46,618 bases of DNA from Anaerolineales bacterium (GTDB lineage Bacteria > Chloroflexota > Anaerolineae > Anaerolineales > UBA6668). Each line of letters starts with the position of its first letter. The first letter of the stretch is position 1. Under the pieces are notes generated by a model. It was not told the DNA's origin. It was given only the letters and a program-made list of their open reading frames with translations, and searched no databases. The stretch covers positions 1 to 46,618 of the forward strand of contig JAHDBW010000013.1 in NCBI GenBank assembly GCA_020630175.1, read 5' to 3'. Shown one piece after another: positions 34,080 through 41,582 of the stretch. A program made the position numbers and the translations under genes.

Positions 34080-35032
34080 GCATTATCGAAATAGACAACT
34101 TGGTCAAACGTTATGGCGCGCTTACGGCAGTTAATGAGCTTTCATTGACCGTGCCAACAGGGTCAATCTATGGCTTTGTGGGACCAAATGGGGCTGGCAA
34201 AACCAGCACAATGCGCATCCTCACCACCTTGATGGAGCCTACCTCTGGCGATGCCCGCATTGCCGGTTTTTCTGTCCGTAAGAAGCCGCGCGATGTCCGC
34301 CGTGCTATTGGCTATATGCCAGACTTTTTCGGCGTCTACAATGATATGACCGTTTGGGAATATCTAGATTTCTTTAGCGCTTGTTACGATATTGACGCCA
34401 ATGAGCGCGCAGTAATCAACCGTGACCTGTTAGAGCTTGTGGATTTGCCACATAAACGGGATGCCAAAGTTGACTCGCTTTCACGCGGGATGAAGCAGCG
34501 CATTGCGCTTGCCCGCACGCTAGCGCATGATCCACAAGTCTTGATCTTAGATGAGCCCGCATCTGGGTTAGATCCGCGCGCACGCGTTGAAATTCGTGAA
34601 TTGCTAGTAGAGCTGGCGCGAATGGGCAAAACGATTTTCTTTTCGACGCATATCTTGGCTGACGTCGCTGAAATCTGTACCGCAATTGGCATTGTTGAGG
34701 CCGGTAAGCTTGTGGCGTCTGGTGATATTGCTGATATGCAACGCGCCATTATGCCAACGCGGCAGTATGAAATTCAGCTTCTGCCAACGGCGCTACCCGC
34801 AGTCGAGGCGTTACTCAGTACGCAGCCGCATGTCATGTCTGTTCAGCCGCTACTGGATGATGAGGATCAGCCTATCCCTAAATTTGTGATTGAGTTTTCT
34901 GGCAAAGATAGCGATGCGAGCGCTTTACTGCTCACGCTTGTGCAGCAAGGGTTGCCCGTGTTGAAGTTTGCCGAAGTGGTGCAAGACGTAGAAGAGTTAT
35001 TTATGCGTGCGACGCGCGGGGTGGTGACCTAA
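34076..35032 (+). CDS. ABC transporter ATP-binding protein
   Basis: This is a 318-residue ABC ATPase. Walker A is GPNGAGKT (36-43), the signature is LSRGMKQR (about 134-141), Walker B is VLILDEP (about 155-161) and the H-loop His is in FFSTHIL. A C-terminal extension of about 95 residues resembles the regulatory domain of ABC-2-type exporters (NatA/CcmA-like). It starts by ATGA overlap with the GATase-like membrane protein gene and ends with TAATG overlap into the permease gene. It energises the transporter whose membrane part is next. Substrate unknown. Confidence 0.93.
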   Translation: MSIIEIDNLVKRYGALTAVNELSLTVPTGSIYGFVGPNGAGKTSTMRILTTLMEPTSGDARIAGFSVRKKPRDVRRAIGYMPDFFGVYNDMTVWEYLDFFSACYDIDANERAVINRDLLELVDLPHKRDAKVDSLSRGMKQRIALARTLAHDPQVLILDEPASGLDPRARVEIRELLVELARMGKTIFFSTHILADVAEICTAIGIVEAGKLVASGDIADMQRAIMPTRQYEIQLLPTALPAVEALLSTQPHVMSVQPLLDDEDQPIPKFVIEFSGKDSDASALLLTLVQQGLPVLKFAEVVQDVEELFMRATRGVVT

Positions 35033-35970
35033 TGACTGCACAACAACCTCGTAAACGGCGTGCTTTCAGCCGCATGTTAAGCAATCCGATTGTGGTCAAA
35101 GAATTACGCAGCCGCATGCGTGGCAATCGCGGCGTGGTGATTTTGAGCGTTTATCTAACTGCACTCACATTGGTGATGTTGTTTGTCTACGGCGCTGTGA
35201 TTGGCACAAGCAATACGATTACGAATGTTTCGGACCGGCAAGCCTTTGGCTTAGCGGTCTTTGCGGTGACCTATGGCTTACAGCTTTTCTTGATCGCCAT
35301 TATTACACCGTCTCTCACCGCTGGCAGCATTGCGGGCGAGCGTGAGCGCCAAACATATGATTTGCTGCGAACCACATCACTGACAGCACGCAGTATTGTC
35401 TTAGGGAAACTTGGCACAGCCGTGGCATTTATTGCATTGCTAATCTTAGCGACGTTGCCACTGCAAAGCGTTGTATTTCTAATCGGCGGCGTTTCACCTG
35501 TAGAACTAGCGCTTAGTGTTGTAATTTTGCTGGTCACGGCACTGATGTTCTCGGCGTTTGGCGTGTTGCTGTCATGCTTCACGAAACGGGTAATTAGCGC
35601 CACCATTCTGACCTATACCGTCATTATGTTTATTATTGTGATCTTGCCAATTATGCTGATGGCTGCATTTGGCTCTGGCACAGCGTATCTCTTTTCGCTG
35701 ACCTCTGGTGTGCAACCTTCAGACGGCGTGATCACGCTATTATTTATCTTATTTTGGGCGATTGTCTCGATCAATCCTGTGGCAACAAGCGTTGCTTCTG
35801 AGCTGATTTTGCTTGAAGAACAATCGCTGTGGTACATGATGTTTGATATGCCAAATGGCAGCGTGTTGCCGGTTGTGTCTCCTTGGATCTTGTACGTCCC
35901 TTTTGCACTGATCCTAAGCGTCCTAATGATTTGGTGGGCAACCGCGATTGTCAAACGTAAAGAACGCTAA
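35032..35970 (+). CDS. ABC-2-type transporter permease
   Basis: The 312-residue integral membrane protein has about six to seven helices. The N-terminal cytoplasmic stretch NPIVVKELRSRMRGNRG is the typical coupling segment of ABC-2/NatB permeases, and ITPSLTAGSIAGERERQTYDLLRTT is the conserved cytoplasmic loop of the family. It overlaps the ATPase gene by one base and its end overlaps the TTG start of the next gene by 23 bases. With the ATPase it would form a half-transporter dimer for an unknown substrate. Confidence 0.88.
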   Translation: MTAQQPRKRRAFSRMLSNPIVVKELRSRMRGNRGVVILSVYLTALTLVMLFVYGAVIGTSNTITNVSDRQAFGLAVFAVTYGLQLFLIAIITPSLTAGSIAGERERQTYDLLRTTSLTARSIVLGKLGTAVAFIALLILATLPLQSVVFLIGGVSPVELALSVVILLVTALMFSAFGVLLSCFTKRVISATILTYTVIMFIIVILPIMLMAAFGSGTAYLFSLTSGVQPSDGVITLLFILFWAIVSINPVATSVASELILLEEQSLWYMMFDMPNGSVLPVVSPWILYVPFALILSVLMIWWATAIVKRKER

Positions 35971-37600
35971 GCAGATCACATTTGCGCAAATTGAAACGAC
36001 GTTGCAAAAATTGCAGCGGCGGATCAAGGTGCAAACCACGCTGATCCAACTTTTGCGCGGTCTTGTTTTTGGCTTGATGGTAGCCTGTGGGCTGGCGCTG
36101 CTAGCCCGGCAAGCTCCACTTATCTCACAACGCCAGTTGCTACAAGCCGCAGTGCTGCTGACAGTGCTGAGTGGCATTGTAGGGGCACTCTTTGGTTGGT
36201 TCAAACGTATTGAACAAACGCTTTTGGCGCAATGGCTTGACCGTAAACTAGGGTTAGCTGAGCGCCTTAGCACCGCGCTGGAATTTGCCAAACAGCCTGC
36301 CACCGCACTTACCACTGCTCAATTTCAAGACACGCTCACCGCACTTGATGCAATTGATCTAAAAACACAGCTCCCAATTCGGTTGGGCAAAGCCCATCTC
36401 AGCGCAGTTGTGGTAGCCAGCGTGCTATTAGGTAGCCTACTGTATGCGCCAAATCCACAGTTTGAAACAGTTGCCCAAAACGCACAGGTCACAGCCGAAA
36501 TTGAAGACGCCGTTGCCGAACTCACTGCGCTAACCCAAGCCGTTGAAGACGTGCCTAACCTCACTGAAGAGCAGCAAGCTGAACTCACAGAGCCGCTACA
36601 AGCGGCAATTGAACAGCTTCAAACGCAAGCGCTTTCTCCAGAACAAGCCGCGGCTACGATTGATGCCGCTGCACAAACGCTAGAGCAAGCTGCCAACACG
36701 CCAGCGTTGCAACAAGAAACGCAAGCCTTACAAAATGTCGGCGCGCAATTAGCCGAATCTGAAGCACTCCAAGACGCGGCTGAAGCCTTACAAGCGGGTG
36801 ATCTAACCGAAGCGGCAGAGGCGTTATCAACAGCCGACTTGAATGCCCTAACACCAGCTGAGCTTGAACAACTGGCCAGCAGCTTAGATGCCGCTGCGCT
36901 GAATAGCGCAACGGGTGAACTAGCGGAGTCCTTGGCTGAAGCGGCTACTGCGGCGCGTAATGGCGATGCACAGGCGGCTGAAGATGCGCTTGCAGCAGCG
37001 GGTGAGTCTGTTGGTGAGACGCAAGCCAACGCCGAACAAACAGAAGCCTTGGCGGAAGCTGCGCAGCAGGCCAATCAGGCGGCGCAAGAGGTTGCCCAAG
37101 CGGGCCAGCCTGCCGCTGGTGAGGGCCAAGGCGCTAATCAAGGCGCAGCGCAACCCGGCAATGGTGGCGCAACAGGCGCGGCTGGGCAACCCGGCGCTGG
37201 GGATAGCGGGTCTGGTGAAGACGGCGCTGGGTCCGGTTCTGGCTCTGGTACATCTGATGGTTCTGATGCTGCGGGTGGCGCTGCAAGTAATGCGTCAAGT
37301 TCACAGAACAACAGCGGGTCTGGTGGTGAACGTGAGTACGAACCAATCTTCGCACCACAGCGCATTGGCGGTAACGTTGGGATTGATGTAGAGCTAGAGA
37401 GTCAAACAGACGGGTCTGGCGGCGATGAAATCTTAGCGGAGACCCGTAGCCAGCCTGATAGTAATGAAGCATCGCTTGTCCCGTATAACGAAGTGTTTGG
37501 TGACTATTCACAAGCTGCGGGTCAGGCGATTGACAATGGCGATGTACCAGTTGGCCTGCGCGGCGTTGTGCGCGATTACTTCACGTTATTAGAGCCCTAA
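35948..37600 (+). CDS. Membrane protein with long Ala/Glu/Gln coiled coil and Gly/Ser linker
   Basis: This 550-residue protein has two hydrophobic helices near 30-54 and 66-87 and a third near 150-168. A very long Ala/Glu/Gln-rich region (about 170-380), likely coiled coil, is followed by a Gly/Ser/Asn low-complexity linker (about 385-455) and a conserved-looking C-terminal domain ending PVGLRGVVRDYFTLLEP. A TTG at 35948 is the best start; it overlaps the permease gene by 23 bases and no ATG or GTG precedes the conserved part. It resembles the DUF4175-like proteins found beside MoxR-VWA clusters and may be a scaffold. A weak AACTTG/CAAGTT stem (37599-37617) follows. Confidence 0.65.
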   Translation: MSNVKNAKQITFAQIETTLQKLQRRIKVQTTLIQLLRGLVFGLMVACGLALLARQAPLISQRQLLQAAVLLTVLSGIVGALFGWFKRIEQTLLAQWLDRKLGLAERLSTALEFAKQPATALTTAQFQDTLTALDAIDLKTQLPIRLGKAHLSAVVVASVLLGSLLYAPNPQFETVAQNAQVTAEIEDAVAELTALTQAVEDVPNLTEEQQAELTEPLQAAIEQLQTQALSPEQAAATIDAAAQTLEQAANTPALQQETQALQNVGAQLAESEALQDAAEALQAGDLTEAAEALSTADLNALTPAELEQLASSLDAAALNSATGELAESLAEAATAARNGDAQAAEDALAAAGESVGETQANAEQTEALAEAAQQANQAAQEVAQAGQPAAGEGQGANQGAAQPGNGGATGAAGQPGAGDSGSGEDGAGSGSGSGTSDGSDAAGGAASNASSSQNNSGSGGEREYEPIFAPQRIGGNVGIDVELESQTDGSGGDEILAETRSQPDSNEASLVPYNEVFGDYSQAAGQAIDNGDVPVGLRGVVRDYFTLLEP

Positions 37601-37729
37601 CTTGATACTGCCAAGTTATTTTCCTAAGTCTTTTCAATTGTAACGATACGGGTTTTTCTACCCATAATCTCTCGCGGGTTGGCACATGGGCAATTTACCA
37701 TCGGCTTCATCCGTCTGGCAGAGCAGACC

Positions 37730-37758
37730 CTGAAAAGTTACATTCAAATTTTTACACT
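37730..37758 (+). promoter_or_regulatory. Internal promoter placed for leaderless moxR transcript
   Basis: CTGAAA (37730-37735) and TACACT (37753-37758) are spaced by 17 bases. The expected start of transcription, near 37765, coincides with the moxR ATG at 37764. It lies in the 163-base gap 37601-37763. Confidence 0.45.
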
Positions 37759-37763
37759 TACTT

Positions 37764-38735
37764 ATGACAACACCTCAAGAATTTCGTACCATTGCAGCCA
37801 ACATCAAAACTGAGCTGCAAAAGGTTATTGTTGGACAAGATGATGTAATCCAACACGTGCTGATTGGCCTAATTACCGGCGGACATGTCCTTTTAGAAGG
37901 GGTGCCGGGGTTAGGCAAGACGATGCTCGTGCGAACCTTAGCGGATGTCTTGGATTTAGAATTTTCGCGGATTCAGTTCACGCCAGATCTAATGCCAGCC
38001 GACATCATCGGTACCGATATTTTGGATGAAGACGAAACGGGGCGGCGCGGCTTTCGGTTTCAATCTGGGCCAATTTTTGCCAATCTTGTACTGGCAGACG
38101 AAATCAACCGGGCCACACCAAAAACGCAGTCGGCAATGCTCGAAGCAATGCAAGAAAAGCATGTGACGGTGGCAAATAAAACGTATCCGCTTGCGCCGCC
38201 TTTCTTTGTGTTGGCAACCCAAAACCCCCTAGAAATGGAAGGGACCTACCCCTTGCCAGAAGCGCAGCTTGATCGCTTTTTGTTCAAGGTCAACGTTGGG
38301 TTTCCTGACGCCGCGAACTTGGTCGAAATTTTGAATCGCACCACCAGCAGCACCGTTCCAACGGCTAGCGCTGTGGCAAATGCCAATACGATTGTCGCGA
38401 TGGGCAAGCTGGCTCGTGATGTGCCAGTGGCATCACATGTTAGCCGCTATATTGCCGAGTTGGTGGTTGCGACGCATCCTGAGCTAGACGGCGCAAATGA
38501 CCTTGTCAAAAAATACGTTCGCGTGGGTGCAAGTCCACGGGCGGCACAATCGCTAATGTTGGGTGCTAAAACAACGGCCTTGTTAGCCGGGCGCTACAAC
38601 GTGGCCTTTGAAGATGTGCAAGCGGTTGCGCCTGCTGCGCTGCGGCACAGACTGTTGCTCAACTTTGAGGCCCAAGCCAATTCCATCACCGCAGATTCAA
38701 TTGTGGCTGAATTGCTGCGTAATCTTGCACAATAA
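37764..38735 (+). CDS. MoxR-family AAA+ ATPase
   Basis: The 323-residue AAA+ chaperone-like ATPase has Walker A GVPGLGKT (about 46-53), Walker B and sensor region LADEINRATPKTQSAMLEAMQE-type (split as ADEINRATPKTQ and MLEAMQEKHVTV), the substrate-pore-like TQNPLEMEGTYPLPEAQLDRF segment, and the C-terminal lid. MoxR ATPases remodel or activate VWA-domain partners, which here are encoded in the next genes. It begins a subgroup (moxR, DUF58, VWA, VWA) with its own putative promoter. A 34-base gap separates it from the DUF58 gene. Confidence 0.93.
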   Translation: MTTPQEFRTIAANIKTELQKVIVGQDDVIQHVLIGLITGGHVLLEGVPGLGKTMLVRTLADVLDLEFSRIQFTPDLMPADIIGTDILDEDETGRRGFRFQSGPIFANLVLADEINRATPKTQSAMLEAMQEKHVTVANKTYPLAPPFFVLATQNPLEMEGTYPLPEAQLDRFLFKVNVGFPDAANLVEILNRTTSSTVPTASAVANANTIVAMGKLARDVPVASHVSRYIAELVVATHPELDGANDLVKKYVRVGASPRAAQSLMLGAKTTALLAGRYNVAFEDVQAVAPAALRHRLLLNFEAQANSITADSIVAELLRNLAQ

Positions 38736-38769
38736 CAAGCGCACTGCGTAGCCCGCAGTTATCTTGGCA

Positions 38770-39654
38770 ATGCCTCCGCTTTTTACCGATTCTGACTTAC
38801 GCAGCCTCGAGCAGCTTATGCTTGTGTCACGCCGCGTCCGTAACGCAGCCTATCAAGGCGAGCGGCGGTCGGCGCGGCGCGGGTCTTCAATTGAGTTTGC
38901 TGACTTTCGCAACTATGTGAAAGGCGATGATCTGCGCCACCTCGATTGGAATCTATTTGCCCGGCTAGAAAAGCCCTTTATCAAACTGTTTGAAGACGAA
39001 GAAGATTTGGCGGTCTATCTGTTGATTGATGCCAGCCTCTCAATGGATTGGCCACGAGATGCTGTGCAGCACAATAAGTTGCAGTATGCGCTACGCTTGG
39101 CTGGGGCGCTTAGCTATATCGGTCTTGGCACAGATGACCGCATTCAACTTGATATCTTGGGCGCGCAGCGTCCGTTTGGCCCGGTTCGGGGCCGCAATCA
39201 GGCGCTGGGACTGCTAGATTGGTTAGCGGAACAAACTGCAACGCCCACAGTGATGTTCAACGACGCCTTGCAGCAATTTGCAGCCCGCCAAACGCGGCCG
39301 GGGTTAGTTATTTTGCTAAGTGATTTTTTGCTGGCCGATGGTTATCAATCTGGTATCGATGCGCTGCTGGCACGCGGCAATAGTTTGACGGCAATTCAGG
39401 TGCTAGCGCCGGATGAAATCGCGCCGCAGCTCAATGGGGATTTACGCCTCATTGATGTTGAAACGAACACCGCCCGTGAAGTCACGGTTGATCAGGCGTT
39501 GCGCAGCCGCTATCAACAAGCGTTGGCTGCATTCCAAGCGGAGCTCAATGCGTATGCGCAACAGCGCGACGCTGTCTTTACTACCGTTAGCACGGCTGTG
39601 CCATGGGAGACGTTTGTGCTCGCCAACTTACGCGCGATTGGAGTGCTGAAATAA
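38770..39654 (+). CDS. DUF58 protein with VWA-like fold
   Basis: This 294-residue protein has the DUF58 signature DLRHLDWNLFARLEKPFIKLFE, followed by a degenerate VWA fold whose MIDAS-type motif DASLS lies near residues 86-90. It has no membrane helix or signal peptide, so it is probably cytoplasmic and membrane-associated. DUF58 proteins usually accompany MoxR ATPases, as here. The ATG at 38770 is preferred over the TTG six bases upstream. It overlaps the next gene by one base (TAATG). Confidence 0.9.
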   Translation: MPPLFTDSDLRSLEQLMLVSRRVRNAAYQGERRSARRGSSIEFADFRNYVKGDDLRHLDWNLFARLEKPFIKLFEDEEDLAVYLLIDASLSMDWPRDAVQHNKLQYALRLAGALSYIGLGTDDRIQLDILGAQRPFGPVRGRNQALGLLDWLAEQTATPTVMFNDALQQFAARQTRPGLVILLSDFLLADGYQSGIDALLARGNSLTAIQVLAPDEIAPQLNGDLRLIDVETNTAREVTVDQALRSRYQQALAAFQAELNAYAQQRDAVFTTVSTAVPWETFVLANLRAIGVLK

Positions 39655-41582
39655 TGCAGCTGCTTTCGCCACTGGCACTAGCCTTCGCGCTACTCGCGTT
39701 ACCAATTATTTTGCTGTATATGCTGCGGCTCCGCCGCCGTGAGCAGACGGTATCCAGCACGGTATTGTGGCAAAAAGCGCTGCAAGATTACGAGGCGAAC
39801 CGGCCTTGGCAACGCCTACGCCGCAACTGGCTTTTGCTGTTACAACTGCTGGCATTACTGGCGTTGGTTTTTGCCTTGGCGCGTCCGTTTCAACGTGCGC
39901 CGGGCGTTACGTCTGGACAGCTTGTGATCTTGCTAGATGCTAGCGCGTCTATGCAGGCAACGGATGTTGCGCCCTCGCGCTTTGCCCGTGCGCAAGCAGA
40001 GGCGTTAGCCCTAATTGATACGCTAGGCGATGAAGCGCAGGCAAGCGTCATTCATGTTGCTGATCGGCCAACGCAGCTTATTGCGCCAACTAGCGATAAA
40101 CGCGCCTTGCGAACGGCCATTAGCGAGACCCAACCAACATTAACCGAAGCCGATTGGACAGCAGCGTTTGCCTTGTCTAGTGCGGCAACGCGCAGCGCTG
40201 CGCAGGCCACAACAGTGGTCATTTCTGATGGTGGTTTACCGGCCAACTTGCCGGTTCCAACAGTTGGCGAGCTGCGCTTTGTGCCAGTTGGCCAGAGTGC
40301 TGCTAATGTTGGTATTACGGCCTTAGCATTACGGGCGACAGTCAATGATCAGCCGCAGCTTTTGATTAGTGCCCAAAATTATGGGGATGTCGATCAGGCC
40401 GCAACGCTGTCTCTGTTTCTTGATGAGACGTTGTTTCATGCGCGGCAAATCAATATTCCGGCGCAGGGGTCAGAGACCGTGGTGATGGATGCGTGGCCTG
40501 CGGCGACGTTACGGGCAGAGCTCTCCCCGCTGTCTGGCGCAGCGGCACTGGATGATTTTCCGTTGGATAACGTGGCTTGGACAGTCTATCGCCCGCCGGT
40601 GACGGGTGGCGTTTTGTATGTGTCGGCTGAAGGGAACTTATTTGTCGAGCAGGTGCTAGCTGCCTTGCCGCAAGTGCAAGCCTTTCGCGCGAATTCAGTT
40701 GATGCGCTGCCCGCCGACCCGTTTGATGTGTATATTTTTGATGGCGTTGTGCCGCAAGAGTGGCCGGATGGTGAGGTCTTGCTTATCAATCCGCCTATTA
40801 GTAATCCCTTGGTTGATGTTGGTATTTCACAGGCTGTGACCGGGGCTGTAACTATTCAGCAGGCCGATCACCCAATCCAACGTTTTGTAGATTGGGGCGA
40901 TGTGAACTTTGCGGCCTATTCCCCACTGGCAACAGATGCGAGTGCGCAATTACAACCGTTGGTCACGCTAGATGGCGCGCCAATTGTGCTCGCTGGCACA
41001 GTGGGGCGGCAACGGGTTGCTATCTTAGGGTTTGACATTCGGCAAACAGATCTGCCGTTACAGGTCGCGTTCCCCATTTTATTTTCGAATCTCATTGAAT
41101 GGTTGACGCCTTCCACAGTGATACAAACCACAGGTGACATTGTGCGTCCGGGTGATGCCGTCACAATCCTGCCGGATATTGCCGCAGACGCGATTGTGAT
41201 TTTACGCCCCGACGACGCGCGTGTGGAGGTTCCCGCAGTAAGTGGCGCGGTGGTCTATACCGATACTGCGTTGCCCGGCGTTTATGAGGTGGTTTCTGGC
41301 AACCCAGAGACTGGTGAGGTTGTGGATGGCAATCGCTTTGCGGTCAATTTATTCTCAGCCTTGGAAAGCGATATTGCGCCTCAAACGGAGCTGTCTGTGG
41401 TGCAGACTGCCGCCAGCGCCGCCGATTCTGCCAATGAAGGGCGGATTGAGTATTGGCGTTGGATCGCTGCCCTTGGGTTGCTTCTGATTCTATTTGAATG
41501 GTGGTGGTATCAACGCCAGCGGCAGTTGACGCCGCGCCCCTCAACTTGGTTGACCCGCTGGCGAGGACAGCCCAGCGCATGA
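39654..41582 (+). CDS. BatA-type VWA membrane protein
   Basis: The 642-residue protein has an N-terminal BatA membrane domain with helices at about 5-25 and 60-76, separated by a basic loop (RLRRREQTVSS). A VWA domain follows with MIDAS motif DASAS (about 94-98). Extracytoplasmic beta-rich segments come next, then a C-terminal helix (IAALGLLLILFEWWWY, about 600-617) with a basic tail. It overlaps DUF58 by one base and the following VWA gene by four. In Bacteroides and other phyla BatA proteins act with MoxR in aerotolerance or envelope stress, but here the role is unproven. Confidence 0.85.
   Translation: MQLLSPLALAFALLALPIILLYMLRLRRREQTVSSTVLWQKALQDYEANRPWQRLRRNWLLLLQLLALLALVFALARPFQRAPGVTSGQLVILLDASASMQATDVAPSRFARAQAEALALIDTLGDEAQASVIHVADRPTQLIAPTSDKRALRTAISETQPTLTEADWTAAFALSSAATRSAAQATTVVISDGGLPANLPVPTVGELRFVPVGQSAANVGITALALRATVNDQPQLLISAQNYGDVDQAATLSLFLDETLFHARQINIPAQGSETVVMDAWPAATLRAELSPLSGAAALDDFPLDNVAWTVYRPPVTGGVLYVSAEGNLFVEQVLAALPQVQAFRANSVDALPADPFDVYIFDGVVPQEWPDGEVLLINPPISNPLVDVGISQAVTGAVTIQQADHPIQRFVDWGDVNFAAYSPLATDASAQLQPLVTLDGAPIVLAGTVGRQRVAILGFDIRQTDLPLQVAFPILFSNLIEWLTPSTVIQTTGDIVRPGDAVTILPDIAADAIVILRPDDARVEVPAVSGAVVYTDTALPGVYEVVSGNPETGEVVDGNRFAVNLFSALESDIAPQTELSVVQTAASAADSANEGRIEYWRWIAALGLLLILFEWWWYQRQRQLTPRPSTWLTRWRGQPSA

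Noticed and set aside
36325-37074. Minus-strand Ala/Ser-rich frames opposite the coiled-coil gene
   Set aside because: They lie antisense to a low-complexity Ala/Gln/Glu coding region inside a co-directional operon, and codon bias explains the open frames.
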